Source of the DNA: Microvirga lotononidis
GTDB taxonomy: Bacteria > Pseudomonadota > Alphaproteobacteria > Rhizobiales > Beijerinckiaceae
Assembly (NCBI RefSeq): GCF_034627025.1
Contig: NZ_CP141048.1
Coordinates: forward strand, 4,416,001 to 4,480,000
Direction: 5' to 3'
DNA: 64,000 bases
The notes under the pieces: generated by a model
Told to the model about the DNA's origin: nothing
Seen by the model: the letters and a program-made list of their open reading frames with translations, nothing else
Databases searched by the model: none
Shown: piece by piece, positions 37,456 to 46,069 of the stretch
Numbering within the stretch: position 1 is the first letter of the stretch
Layout of the letters: every line of letters starts with the position of its first letter
Position numbers and translations under genes: made by a program

Positions 37456-37530
37456 TGTCATGGCCGGGCTCGCCCCTGCCATCCCGCGTCCGTGAGGCTC
37501 GGCGCATTGAGGATCGGGTTCACCGGTCGG
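37456..37530. repeat. intergenic palindromic repeat, decayed copy
   Basis: TGTCATGGCCGGGCTCGCCC ... CATCCCGCGTCCGTGAGGCT ... GGATCGGGTTCACCGG: both modules recognisable, but the palindromes are partly lost. Confidence 0.55.
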
Positions 37531-37676
37531 TTCCATCGATGATGCCACTGCATAGCTTGCTCTCGCCCGCGCATACCTACCCCAACGGAATGCGGAGTGA
37601 CAGCGGCCCTCCTCCCGCTTTATGGAATGTTCAGCCAAACCGGCAAAGACGACATAAATCGGTCGAGGAAATGCTC

Positions 37677-38768
37677 ATGGATAGAAGAAAAGTTCTCAAG
37701 GGTGCGGGCCTGGCAGCAGCAGCGGGTGCCGTCGCTTCCCCGGCGCTCGCACAGGCTCAGCCGGAAATCCGCTGGCGCATGACCTCCGCCTATCCGAAGA
37801 GCCTCGACACCCTCTTCGGCGCCGGCGAGATGATCTCCAAGCGCGTCGCGCAGGCGACCGACAACAAGTTCCAGATCCAGGTCTTCGCGGCCGGCGAGAT
37901 CGTCGGCGCCCTCCAGAGCCTCGACGCGGCGCAGAACGGCACGGTCGAGTGCTCCTATACTCTGTCGAGCTTCTTCATCGGCAAGGATCCGACCTTCATG
38001 TTCGAGACATCCGTGCCGTGGGGGATGAATGTACGCCAGCACAATGCCTGGATGTATTACGGCGGTGGCCTCGACCTCGTCCGCGCGTTCATGAAGGACT
38101 ACAACATCTACCCGATCCCGGCAGGTCAGACCGGAGCGCAGATGGGCGGTTGGTTCCGCAAGGAGATCAAGTCAATCGAGGACCTCAAAGGTCTGAAGAT
38201 GCGCATCGCCGGCATGGGCGGCCAGATCATGCAGAAGCTCGGCGTGGTGCCTCAGGTGCTCGCCGCCGGCGACATCTACCCGGCCCTGGAACGCGGCACC
38301 CTCGATGCGGTCGAGTTCTCCGGGCCGCACGACGACGAAAAGCTCGGCTTCGTGAAGGTCGCCCAATATTATTATTATCCGGGCTTCTGGGAAGGCGGCG
38401 CCCAGCCCTCGCTCTATGTGAACATGGACAAGTGGAACGAGCTGCCCGCCAACTACAAGGCCATCCTCGAAGCGGCCTGTGCGGAAGCCAATGCCATGTG
38501 CGTGGCCAAATACGACGCCCAGAACGCCGACGCGATCCGCCGCCTCGTGGGCCAGGGCGTGCAACTGCGCCCCTTCCCGCGCGACGTGATGGAGCAGAGC
38601 TACAAGGAAGCCTACAAGCTCTACAACGACATCGCCGCCTCCAACCCCAAGTTCAAGAAGATGTACGATTCCTGGAGCACCTTCCGCGACAAGGAACTCA
38701 CCTGGTTCCGCATCGCCGAGCTGCCCTTCGACTATTTCGTCAACCAGCAGCAGGGCCAGCCTCGCTGA
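37677..38768 (+). CDS. dctP: TRAP transporter substrate-binding protein (DctP family), Tat-exported
   Basis: 363 residues. The N-terminal twin-arginine signal MDRRKVLKGAGLAAAAG ends ALA. The mature part is a DctP-type binding protein: WRMTSAYPKSLDTLFGAGE, FAAGEIVGALQSLDAAQNG, the ligand-contact region around KGLKMRIAGMGGQIMQKLG, and GTLDAVEFSGPHDDEKLGF. It resembles the TakP group that binds 2-oxo acids, but the ligand is not certain. ATG 37677 has GAGGAA upstream. The gene stands alone with a terminator; membrane partners DctQ and DctM lie far away at 56335-58893. Confidence 0.93.
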   Translation: MDRRKVLKGAGLAAAAGAVASPALAQAQPEIRWRMTSAYPKSLDTLFGAGEMISKRVAQATDNKFQIQVFAAGEIVGALQSLDAAQNGTVECSYTLSSFFIGKDPTFMFETSVPWGMNVRQHNAWMYYGGGLDLVRAFMKDYNIYPIPAGQTGAQMGGWFRKEIKSIEDLKGLKMRIAGMGGQIMQKLGVVPQVLAAGDIYPALERGTLDAVEFSGPHDDEKLGFVKVAQYYYYPGFWEGGAQPSLYVNMDKWNELPANYKAILEAACAEANAMCVAKYDAQNADAIRRLVGQGVQLRPFPRDVMEQSYKEAYKLYNDIAASNPKFKKMYDSWSTFRDKELTWFRIAELPFDYFVNQQQGQPR

Positions 38769-38776
38769 GGACCTGG

Positions 38777-38804
38777 AAACGGCGCCGGAAGGCGCCGTTT
38801 TCGT
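38777..38804 (+). terminator. rho-independent terminator after dctP
   Basis: Stem AAACGGCGCC / GGCGCCGTTT, loop GGAA, then TTCGTTT. Confidence 0.92.
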
Positions 38805-38887
38805 TTGAGGCCGTTAAGAAGGATCGAAGCTTGGCCTGTTGCGTTGTCCTCTCAGCAGAACTGCCATTCGAACAATGGAGACACGCC

Positions 38888-39052
38888 ATGACGGACAAGA
38901 ACCGCAAGCACGATACGCCCAAGGACAAGCCTGAGCGCAAGAACGACAAATCGTCCGAGAACGGGAAGAAGCATCAGGACGAACTGCTCGACGAGGGCGT
39001 GGAAGAGACCTTTCCGGCCAGCGATCCGGTTTCGGTGAGAATCACGAAGTAA
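38888..39052 (+). CDS. 54-residue charged protein with conserved acidic C-terminal motif
   Basis: First half is Lys/Asp/Arg-rich and disordered (TDKNRKHDTPKDKPERKNDK). The second half, DELLDEGVEETFPASDPVS, matches a motif I recall from many short proteins of Rhizobiales; no function is known to me. GGAG precedes ATG 38888 by eight bases, and a terminator follows at 39069, so this is a real short gene. Confidence 0.75.
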   Translation: MTDKNRKHDTPKDKPERKNDKSSENGKKHQDELLDEGVEETFPASDPVSVRITK

Positions 39053-39068
39053 AGTGGATGTGAGGCGC

Positions 39069-39097
39069 AGCCCCGGACCATCCGTTCCGGGGCTTTC
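39069..39097 (+). terminator. rho-independent terminator after the 54-residue protein gene
   Basis: Stem AGCCCCGGA / TCCGGGGCT, loop of eight bases, then TTTCG. It lies between convergent genes. Confidence 0.85.
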
Positions 39098-39102
39098 GCG
39101 TT

Positions 39103-39969
39103 TCAGTTCCGGCTCGCCACCGCGACGCCGAGGGCCGCCAGCGCCATGCCGGCGAGCTGGATTGGGCTCAGGGTTTCGCCGAAGAGCGCGAAGGCCATCA
39201 GGGCCGCGACCGGCGGCACGAGGTAGAGCAGCGTCGCCACGCCCACCACGGCTCCCTGGCGGATGAGGAAGAGCAGCAGGCCGATAGCCCCGATCGACAA
39301 CCCCAGCACGGCCCATGCCATGGCTCCGATGAGCGGCAACGTCAGCTCCATGTGCCCTTCTTCCGTCAGGAGCACGAGGGGCAAGGTGACGGCAGCCGCG
39401 CCAATATATTGAATGGCCGCATTCACCCGCAGATCGAGGTTGCTGCCGGTGCGCTTCTGCCAGATCGTGCCGAACGTGATGGAAAGCATCCCGAGGATGC
39501 AGATGCCGAGCGCCAGAGGCGGCACGCCGCCCGCCCCCAGCTTCGGCGCCACCACGAGGGCCGCGCCCATGAATCCGATGCCGATGCCGGTCCAGCGTCG
39601 CGCCGAGACCTGCTCTCCCAACAGAGGTCCGGCGAGCAGCCCGGTCGCCAGCGGCTGGAGACCGGCGACGAGCGCCGAAATTCCGGCGGGTAGTCCATGC
39701 TTCACCGACCAGAAGACGCCGCCGAGATAGAGACCGTGCAGGAGAACGCCGGCAATCAGGCTGTTGCGCCAATCGTGCCACTTTCGGGGCCAGGGCACCC
39801 GTGCAACGGCAACGATGCCACCGAGGACGACGATCGCCAGCACATAGCGGACGAACAGGAAGGTCAACGGTTCGGCATAGGGCGCCACGAACCGGGCCAC
39901 GATGAATCCCGTCGCCCAGATGAGCACGAAGAGCGGCGGCGCGAGGCGGGCGAAGAGGGTCGGGGTCAT
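39103..39969 (-). CDS. EamA family (drug/metabolite transporter) permease
   Basis: 288 residues with ten hydrophobic segments arranged as two EamA repeats. PPLFVLIWATGFIVARF at the start and ISALVAGLQPLATGLLAG, with LLGEQVSARRW ending repeat 1; LVPPVAALMAFALFGE ends repeat 2. An inner-membrane exporter or importer of small metabolites; the substrate is not readable. ATG 39969. Frames extending upstream on this strand are chance overlaps with the yihY-type gene. Confidence 0.93.
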   Translation of the reverse strand: MTPTLFARLAPPLFVLIWATGFIVARFVAPYAEPLTFLFVRYVLAIVVLGGIVAVARVPWPRKWHDWRNSLIAGVLLHGLYLGGVFWSVKHGLPAGISALVAGLQPLATGLLAGPLLGEQVSARRWTGIGIGFMGAALVVAPKLGAGGVPPLALGICILGMLSITFGTIWQKRTGSNLDLRVNAAIQYIGAAAVTLPLVLLTEEGHMELTLPLIGAMAWAVLGLSIGAIGLLLFLIRQGAVVGVATLLYLVPPVAALMAFALFGETLSPIQLAGMALAALGVAVASRN

Positions 39970-40233
39970 GGGAAGAATGGGATGCGTGCAGATCGATGCT
40001 GAGCTTGTAGGCCCGAACCTCGGCCTTTGTCGATGCGCGGCAATCTCATCCAAACGTCGATTCTCAAGATGGGCGTCTATCAGGCGGAAGGCCGATGGGT
40101 GTATTCCAGGCCTAACCCTCCGCTCCAGCCCGTCGCCGCAACACGGAGCGGAGTTCCTCATGCCTGACGCGCCGGCGTCTTCCTTGCCCTCGGCTTCCGG
40201 CGCTCCATCTCCAGCAGCCTGGAGACCCTTCTG

Positions 40234-41124
40234 TTGAATCGCCTTCGCCTCTCGCTCGAACTCCTGGCCATCGCATCCACCCGCTTCGTGCTGCACGATT
40301 CCTGGGCGATTGCGAGCCATATCGCCCTTTCGGTCCTGACGTCCCTGTTCCCATTCCTGATCCTGGTCACGGCCCTGGCCAGCCTGTTCGGGACGGGATC
40401 CCTGGCCGACGAGGTGGCGGACATCATCCTCGAGGCTTGGCCGCAAGAGGTCGCCGGGCCGATTGCCCGCGAGGTGCACACCATCCTCACGGGACGGCGC
40501 AGCGACGTTCTCACCCTGGGCCTCGTGCTGGCGCTCTATTTCGCATCGAGCGGGGTCGAGAGCCTCAGGGTCGGTCTGAATCGTGCCTATGGCGTCCGCG
40601 AAACCCGCCCCTGGTGGCTGACGCGCCTCGAATCCATCGCCTTCGTGATCGCCGGCGCCATGATGCTGCTGGCTCTGGCCTTCCTGGTGGTGCTCGGCCC
40701 CTTCATGTGGCGTGTCGTCCTCTCCTGGGTGCCGGCTCTCGAACCTCTCGCCGTCCTGATCGGATTCCTGCGGATCAGCGTCGCGACCCTGGTCATCGTG
40801 ACGGGTCTCCTGCTCGCCCACAAGCTCGTGCCGGCGGGCCGCCGCCCCTTCCGAAACGTGCTGCCGGGCGTCGGTGTGACGCTGCTCCTCTGGCTTCTCG
40901 GCGGCTTCACGTTCAGCTGGTATCTGGAGTTCTACCCGGGAGCCTACGCGTCGACCTATGGAGGCCTCGCCACCGCCATGGTGGCGCTGATCTTTCTCTA
41001 CACGCTGGGCGCCATCTTCCTCTTCGGTGGAGAGCTCAACGGCACCCTCATCCTCGCGAAGCGCAAACGCCTGGGCAAGGAACCGAAGCCGGAAACCATG
41101 AACGACCTGATCCCGCTGCCCTGA
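40234..41124 (+). CDS. YihY/BrkB family membrane protein
   Basis: 296 residues, about six membrane helices. Family marks: SHIALSVLTSLFPFLILVTAL near the N-terminus (TSLFPF is the core), LYFASSGVESLRVGLNRAYG and FSWYLEFYPGAYASTYGGLA. Once annotated as ribonuclease BN, which is not supported now; the role is unknown. The start is TTG 40234; no in-frame ATG lies upstream within the open frame, and CTGGAGACC gives a ribosome site. Confidence 0.9.
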   Translation: MNRLRLSLELLAIASTRFVLHDSWAIASHIALSVLTSLFPFLILVTALASLFGTGSLADEVADIILEAWPQEVAGPIAREVHTILTGRRSDVLTLGLVLALYFASSGVESLRVGLNRAYGVRETRPWWLTRLESIAFVIAGAMMLLALAFLVVLGPFMWRVVLSWVPALEPLAVLIGFLRISVATLVIVTGLLLAHKLVPAGRRPFRNVLPGVGVTLLLWLLGGFTFSWYLEFYPGAYASTYGGLATAMVALIFLYTLGAIFLFGGELNGTLILAKRKRLGKEPKPETMNDLIPLP

Positions 41125-41150
41125 GCCGCGAAACCCGGATCGAGTGTTTG

Positions 41151-41291
41151 CTAACCGAGGATTCCGTAGCCGATCAAACCGAACAGCCCCATGCCGGCCA
41201 GGAATATATTGAACCAGCCGGGGCAGTGAAGGAAACAATCCTCGGAATCGAGGCGCTCGTCGAAAATGGACTTGTTGAATTGGTTCGTCAT
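41151..41291 (-). CDS. 46-residue membrane protein, unknown
   Basis: MTNQFNKSIFDERLDSEDCF is followed by a hydrophobic C-terminal segment (FNIFLAGMGLFGLIGYGILG) holding small glycine-rich turns. One membrane helix with a cytosolic or periplasmic N-terminus. The ATG at 41291 starts a compact frame; the longer frame on this strand (to 41600) is non-protein-like. Convergent with the YihY-type gene. Could be a chance frame. Confidence 0.5.
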   Translation of the reverse strand: MTNQFNKSIFDERLDSEDCFLHCPGWFNIFLAGMGLFGLIGYGILG

Positions 41292-41344
41292 ACGACGCGC
41301 ATAGCGTCGGACGATCTCAGTTGTATGACGCTGCTTTCCCGAGG

Positions 41345-41569
41345 CTAGATGACGGTCGACCCGTCCGACCGCATACGGGCATCGCCGATCTGGCGGGCGA
41401 GCTTCACCGCCTCCTCGTCGCTCACGCGCACCCGGACCAGTGTCCAGGCGCTCGCCGACTTCCACAACCGGAATGAGATCATGAACCCATCGCCGTCCTT
41501 TTGCGCGTCCGCATGGGTCGCATCGGGCAGATCGTAAGGCCCGAGGCCATCGAAGGTCAGCTGTCCCAC
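41345..41569 (-). CDS. 74-residue protein, unknown
   Basis: Small soluble protein: MGQLTFDGLGPYDLPDATHA, a possible beta sheet around GFMISFRLWKSASAWTLVRV, then a helix VSDEEAVKLARQIGDARMRS. I do not know the family, but the strand-helix pattern and normal codon use support a real gene. ATG 41569 has a GGGAGAG-like site upstream. It is 53 bases upstream of the 46-residue gene on the same strand. Confidence 0.65.
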   Translation of the reverse strand: MGQLTFDGLGPYDLPDATHADAQKDGDGFMISFRLWKSASAWTLVRVRVSDEEAVKLARQIGDARMRSDGSTVI

Positions 41570-41657
41570 ATGTCTCTCCCGTCACAAGCCTCACCGTCAA
41601 CGGGCGAAAGCCTGACAGGTTCGGAACGGCCGCCGGAGCGAGACGCCGGATACGCCG

Positions 41658-42377
41658 TCAAAGATTGGGGGCGATTCGCAATTCGAGCCTTGCGGAAGCC
41701 GTCGGGCGCGTGCTCGGCGCCACGCCGTAGCCGATCCTGACGTTCAGGTCCGACCGGAAACGATTCGACTGGGAACTCAACCGGGTCTCCCCGATGATCT
41801 CGGACAGCAGGCCCGTGCCGACGGCGCCGCTCACGCTGTCCAGATTCATGCTGGGCGACAGTCGAAGCTGCGTGCTCCACGCGGCAAGAGGAATCTCGAA
41901 CGGGATCTCCATGCTGCCGCTGATGGATTGCGAATAGCCGTTCTGCATGCTGTCGACGAAGCCGGCCGTGGACACCTCCACGGTCACGCCGAGGGATTGC
42001 CAGTCCCGCTTCAGGAAAGCCTCCCAGGAAGCTTTGGACGACACGACGCTGGACTCGGCGCCGCTGCGGACCAGTTCGGTCCCGACGAGGAAGTTGTAGT
42101 CCTGGAACGGCTGCAGCTTGGCGCCGACCGTCCGGTCGAAATCCGTCGGCACGAAGGCTTGCGTGTCGGAACGCGCAAGGCCGTTGGTCCAGACCTGCGT
42201 GCGGCTCAACCGGGGCACCGGCCGCGTATGGCTGGCGCGCTTCGCCGCCACATGCTCGTCAAGCCAAGCGGGCGTGATGTTCTTGCTCCAGATCTCGTCC
42301 TCGTTCGCGACGGCATGCGTCGTCATCGCGGTTGAAACGACCAGAAGGCAGACCAATCTGCGGAGAAGCAAAATCAT
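41658..42377 (-). CDS. exported protein, possible outer-membrane beta barrel, unknown
   Basis: 239 residues. Signal peptide at 1-24 (LLRRLVCLLVVSTAMTTHAVA). The rest alternates polar and non-polar residues, for example LGVTVEVSTAGFVDSM, STQLRLSPSMNLDS and RSDLNVRIGYGVA, ending ASARLELRIAPNL with hydrophobic residues at every second position, as expected for strands of a barrel. No family recognised. The 305-base region upstream should hold its promoter. Confidence 0.65.
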   Translation of the reverse strand: MILLLRRLVCLLVVSTAMTTHAVANEDEIWSKNITPAWLDEHVAAKRASHTRPVPRLSRTQVWTNGLARSDTQAFVPTDFDRTVGAKLQPFQDYNFLVGTELVRSGAESSVVSSKASWEAFLKRDWQSLGVTVEVSTAGFVDSMQNGYSQSISGSMEIPFEIPLAAWSTQLRLSPSMNLDSVSGAVGTGLLSEIIGETRLSSQSNRFRSDLNVRIGYGVAPSTRPTASARLELRIAPNL

Positions 42378-42682
42378 CGTGAAACCAGAATAAAACTGAG
42401 ATTAGAAACGCAATGGTGCGGTCATGAGGAGTGTCGCTGGTTAACGTGAGGTTCATTTTGCTTCAAGCGCGGGGAGTGGCGCTTTTCCAGGCAATATATG
42501 CCAGACGATTTCGGCCATCACTTCAGCTACATGGTCGAAATTGCTGCCTTAATCGGCATCAATAGGCATAATGACGCAGCGCGTCCTCACGCAGGTGTGA
42601 TGTTCCTCTTCCCATCATCGCTACATAAACGACAACGGCCGGGCATGGGCCCGGCCGCTTCGTCATTCCCCGTGGGGAGTGA
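42378..42682. other. 305-base gap between two minus-strand genes
   Basis: Holds the terminator of the nucleotidase gene (42636-42657). The rest is AT-richer than the average here (around 42480-42620) and shows no gene; it probably carries the promoter of the exported protein at 41658. Confidence 0.5.
42636..42657 (-). terminator. terminator of the nucleotidase gene
   Basis: Nine-base-pair stem CGGCCGGGC / GCCCGGCCG with a four-base loop; on the minus strand it is followed by TTGTCGTTTATG. It lies 26 bases past the stop of the minus-strand gene. Confidence 0.7.
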
Positions 42683-44626
42683 TCAGCTCACGATGCGATA
42701 CTTCACGAAGCCTTCCGGCGCATCGCCCATCTTCTCGATCTTGATGCCGGCCGGCTGATACTGGGCGGCGTTCGGGCCGGTGGTGAAGGTCATGGTGACG
42801 CCTGCGGGCGCGACGAGCGACCAGGACCCATCCGCCTTCGGAGCCACTTCCTTCTTCTCGATGATGTAACGCATGATGGCGTCGCGGGTCAGGTCGGGCG
42901 CCTCGAACACGATGGTGGTGCCGTCCGCGCCGGGGAAGTTGCCGCCGCCGCCCGCGCGATAGTTGTTGGTTACAACGATGAACTGCTGATCCTCCGTCAC
43001 GGGCTTGCCGTTATAGGTCAGGTCCTTGATGCGATGGGCGTCGGCATTCACGACCTTGCCGTTGTCGTCGTAGCGCGAGGCCTGCGTCGGATCGATCTTG
43101 TACTGCACGCCCGCGATCACGTCGAAGTTGTAGGCGGGGAATTTCTGATTGATGAGCTCCTGCTCCCCACCCTTGGCGACATCGATCTGGTTGTAGATGC
43201 CTGCCGAGCGTTCCAGCCATTCGCGCACCTGCGCACCGGTGACTTTCACCACGCGGATCGTGTTCGGATAGATGTAGATGTCCGCCATGTCCTTGATGGC
43301 GAGCGGGCCGGGCTTGATCTCGGTGAAGTAGTTCGGGCCGCCGCGTCCGCCGGCCTTGAAGGGCGCCGCCGCCGAGAGGATCGGGAGGTCCTTGAAGGGT
43401 GACGCCTTGAGCTGGTCGGCCACGTACCAAGCCTGCGCTTCGGCAACCAGCTTCACGGAAGCGTCGTCCGCCACGAGCGAGTAATAGGAATGGATCGGAA
43501 CGGCCGTCGTGCCGACGGGCTCGCGCACGTATTTCAGCGTCCCATCGTGGCCCGCTTGCGCCGCCGCCATCACGGCCGCGTCGGAATCGACCTTCGCCAC
43601 GACCTTGCGGTCGACGCGATCATAGATCGGGCGCGCCTCCGTGCGGAAGTTCGCAACCTTCCAGGCGTTCCCATCCTTGGCGAGCTCGAGATCGATGAGG
43701 CCGAGATGGCTGCCCCAGAAACCGGCCATGACGGCAGGCTTGCCGTGCAGCGTGCCCGCCTTCACGTCGACGCCCTCGATGTTGTTGAACTCCTTGCCGC
43801 CCGGGAACGTGAAGTGCTGGTGACCCGTGAGGATCACGTCGATGCCGTCGACCTTGGCGAGGTGCAGCGCCGCGTTCTCCTCGCCGCCCTTGCGTTCGCC
43901 GCCCGCGATGCCGGAATGGCACAGCGCCACCACGATATCGGCACCGGCCTTCTTGAGGTCGGGCACATGCTTGTTCGCCGCATCGACGATGTCGATGGTT
44001 GTTGCCTTGCCGTCGAGATTGGCCTTGTCCCATTGCACGATCTGCGGCGGCACGAACCCGATCACACCGACCTTGATTTTCTGCTTCGTGCCGGCTTCGT
44101 CGACGAACTCGCGGTCGAGAACGAGCCACGGCTTCAGCAGCGTCTCGCCGTTCGCCTTGATGACGTTCGCGCAGACCAGCGGGAATTTCGCGGCGCCGAG
44201 CGAGTTCTGCAGGAACTCGAGCCCGTAGTTGAACTCGTGATTGCCGAGCGTACCGCAATCGTAGTTCAGCTCGTTCATGGCCGCGACCATGGGGTGGAGG
44301 TCGCCGGGCTTCATGCCGCGACGATAGGCGATGAAGTCGCCGAGAGGCGAGCCCTGGATCAGGTCGCCATTGTCGAAGAGCAGGCTGTTCTTGGCCTCGG
44401 CCCGGGCGCCCTTCACCAGGGTCGCGGTGCGCGCCAGGCCCACCGTGTCGTCGGCCGCATCACGGTAGTAGTCGTAAGGGAAGATGTTCACGTGAAGATC
44501 GGTCGTCTCCAGGATGCGGAGCTTCACGACCGGGCCGGCCGCCCAGGCGAACCGGGGCATTCCGGCAATGGCGACGGCGGCCACGCCGGTCTGCAGGGCG
44601 CGGCGGCGGGTGATGGATTGTGTCAT
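42683..44626 (-). CDS. cpdB: 2',3'-cyclic-nucleotide 2'-phosphodiesterase/3'-nucleotidase, Tat-exported
   Basis: 647 residues, full length for CpdB. Twin-arginine signal (SITRRRALQTGVAAVAIAG, ending WAA). Metallophosphatase motifs: ETTDLHVN, DNGDLIQGSPLG, LGNHEFNYG, ALCHSG and LTGHQHFTFPG (metal ligands Asp, His, Asn). The C-terminal nucleotide-binding domain is recognised by VTNNYRAGGGGNFPG. It acts in the periplasm to hydrolyse 2',3'-cyclic nucleotides and 3'-nucleotides for scavenging. The bifunctional cpdB call fits better than plain 5'-nucleotidase UshA, because of the DYYRDAADDTVGLARTA segment and length. Single gene. Confidence 0.92.
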   Translation of the reverse strand: MTQSITRRRALQTGVAAVAIAGMPRFAWAAGPVVKLRILETTDLHVNIFPYDYYRDAADDTVGLARTATLVKGARAEAKNSLLFDNGDLIQGSPLGDFIAYRRGMKPGDLHPMVAAMNELNYDCGTLGNHEFNYGLEFLQNSLGAAKFPLVCANVIKANGETLLKPWLVLDREFVDEAGTKQKIKVGVIGFVPPQIVQWDKANLDGKATTIDIVDAANKHVPDLKKAGADIVVALCHSGIAGGERKGGEENAALHLAKVDGIDVILTGHQHFTFPGGKEFNNIEGVDVKAGTLHGKPAVMAGFWGSHLGLIDLELAKDGNAWKVANFRTEARPIYDRVDRKVVAKVDSDAAVMAAAQAGHDGTLKYVREPVGTTAVPIHSYYSLVADDASVKLVAEAQAWYVADQLKASPFKDLPILSAAAPFKAGGRGGPNYFTEIKPGPLAIKDMADIYIYPNTIRVVKVTGAQVREWLERSAGIYNQIDVAKGGEQELINQKFPAYNFDVIAGVQYKIDPTQASRYDDNGKVVNADAHRIKDLTYNGKPVTEDQQFIVVTNNYRAGGGGNFPGADGTTIVFEAPDLTRDAIMRYIIEKKEVAPKADGSWSLVAPAGVTMTFTTGPNAAQYQPAGIKIEKMGDAPEGFVKYRIVS

Positions 44627-44747
44627 GGTCTTCCCTCGGCTGGTCTTCTTGCGAAACGGGGCTCGCCTTTAGCGGAGAGAAGCACAGGTTTTGTGACAGG
44701 ATCAAGATAGCTGGCTAAGAGCACCCGCAATCCACCGCCTGTTCATG

Positions 44748-44834
44748 TCGTCACCGGACTTGCGCCGGTGCTCCCGATGCCATCGAGCGCCGAGGCCATC
44801 ATATCGGGATGGCCGGCCCGAAGCCGGTCCCGAC
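44748..44834. repeat. intergenic palindromic repeat, both modules
   Basis: CGTCACCGGACTTGCGCCGG followed by TGCTCCCGAT; linker GAGCGCCGAGGCCATCAT; right module ATCGGGATGGCCGGCCCGAA then GCCGGTCCCGACG. It lies between the metC-type gene and cpdB (same strand). Confidence 0.82.
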
Positions 44835-44844
44835 GTCGCGGACG

Positions 44845-45996
44845 TTAGCCCCTCAGTGCCTCGTCCAGATCCCGGTACAGGTCCTCCACATCCTCGATGC
44901 CCGTGGAGAGACGCAGCAGGTCAGGCGGGCACGGAGTGCCGGGCCCCTCGATGGAGGCGCGGTGCTCGATCAGGCTCTCGACACCGCCGAGCGAGGTCGC
45001 CCGCTTCCAGAGGCCGACCCGTGCGGCGGCGCGGATCGCCGCAGCTTCGCCTTCCGAAACCTGGATCGACAGCATGTAGCCGAAGCCGTTCTCCATCTGC
45101 CGAGCGGCGATGTCGTGGCCAGGGTGCTGCGGCAGTCCCGGATAGAGAACGCGGGCTACTTTCGGATGGGAGGAGAAGCGCTGCGCCAGGTCGAGCGCGC
45201 TCTTGGCCTGGGCGGCGGTTCGCACATGGAGCGTGCGCATGCCGCGCATCAGGAGATAGGCCTCGAAGGGACCGAGAATCGCGCCCTGCATCTTGCGGAT
45301 GGACGCGACCCGGGCCCAGAACGCGTCGGCCTTGGCGCCCGCGAGCACGCCCGCCACCACGTCGGAATGGCCGTTCAGCACCTTGGTGGCCGCATGCATG
45401 ACGATGTCCGCGCCCAGGGTGAGCGGGCGGGTGTGGATCGGCGAGGCGGTGGTCGAATCCACGGCGATCCGCGCCCCGGCCGCATGAGCGATCTCAGCGG
45501 CGGCAGCGATGTCGGTGATGGTCCAGAGCGGGTTCGAGGGCGTCTCGACCCAGACCAGCTTGGTCACGCCGGGCTTCACGGCGCCGCGCAGCGCTTCGAG
45601 GTCGTCGGTTTCCACGAAATCGACCTTGAGCCCCCACCGCACGGCTTCCGTCATCAGCCAGTTGCGCAGGGCCCAGTACATGACCTTGGAAGCCACGATG
45701 TGATCACCCGGGTCGAGGGCCTGGAACACGGCGGTCGCCGCCGCCATGCCCGACGAGAACAGCAGCGCGCCGGCCTCGGCCTCCTCCAGCATGGCCAGGA
45801 CTTCCTCGGCCTCGCGGATGGTGGCGTTGTCCGGGCGGCCATAGACGAAGCCGGACGAATAGGCGTTGTCCTCGTCGCGGATATAAGTCGTCGTCACATG
45901 GATCGGCGGCACGATCGCTTTCGTGATCGGATCCACATGGCCCATGGCCTGGGCGGTCAGGCTGCGCTTCGACCATGGGGAACGCGATGACGGCAT
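44845..45996 (-). CDS. cystathionine gamma-synthase/beta-lyase family PLP enzyme
   Basis: 383 residues, Cys/Met-metabolism PLP family. The PLP lysine is in HAATKVLNGHSDVV; SSGMAAATAVFQAL (with the Gly that holds PLP phosphate) and VYGRPDNATIREAEEVLAML (YxR, substrate arginine contact from the neighbouring subunit) are intact; the C-terminal SLGGVESLIEHRAS is typical. Either cystathionine gamma-synthase, beta-lyase or a related gamma-lyase; sequence alone does not decide. Divergent from tspO with 73 bases between, holding a short inverted repeat (GTGAC/GTCAC at 46015-46031). Confidence 0.9.
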   Translation of the reverse strand: MPSSRSPWSKRSLTAQAMGHVDPITKAIVPPIHVTTTYIRDEDNAYSSGFVYGRPDNATIREAEEVLAMLEEAEAGALLFSSGMAAATAVFQALDPGDHIVASKVMYWALRNWLMTEAVRWGLKVDFVETDDLEALRGAVKPGVTKLVWVETPSNPLWTITDIAAAAEIAHAAGARIAVDSTTASPIHTRPLTLGADIVMHAATKVLNGHSDVVAGVLAGAKADAFWARVASIRKMQGAILGPFEAYLLMRGMRTLHVRTAAQAKSALDLAQRFSSHPKVARVLYPGLPQHPGHDIAARQMENGFGYMLSIQVSEGEAAAIRAAARVGLWKRATSLGGVESLIEHRASIEGPGTPCPPDLLRLSTGIEDVEDLYRDLDEALRG

Positions 45997-46069
45997 GAGG
46001 GAACCTCCGCAAGCGTGACAGGTTGCGTCACAAGGATGACAATGCGCCCGTCATAAAGAGATTCCGACC

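Larger units (their letters stand above)
36885..37676. other. 792-base intergenic region with repeats and a putative RNA gene
   Basis: Contains a palindromic repeat (36971-37083), a strong sigma70-like promoter (37125-37153), a long foldable stretch (about 37160-37414), and a decayed repeat (37456-37530). The open frames across it look like chance: no good ribosome site and no protein-like composition. Confidence 0.65.

Noticed and set aside
39970..41238. Minus-strand extension of the EamA gene to 711 residues
   Set aside because: The added part is antisense to the YihY-type gene and is rich in charged low-complexity sequence; EamA family sequence begins at ATG 39969.
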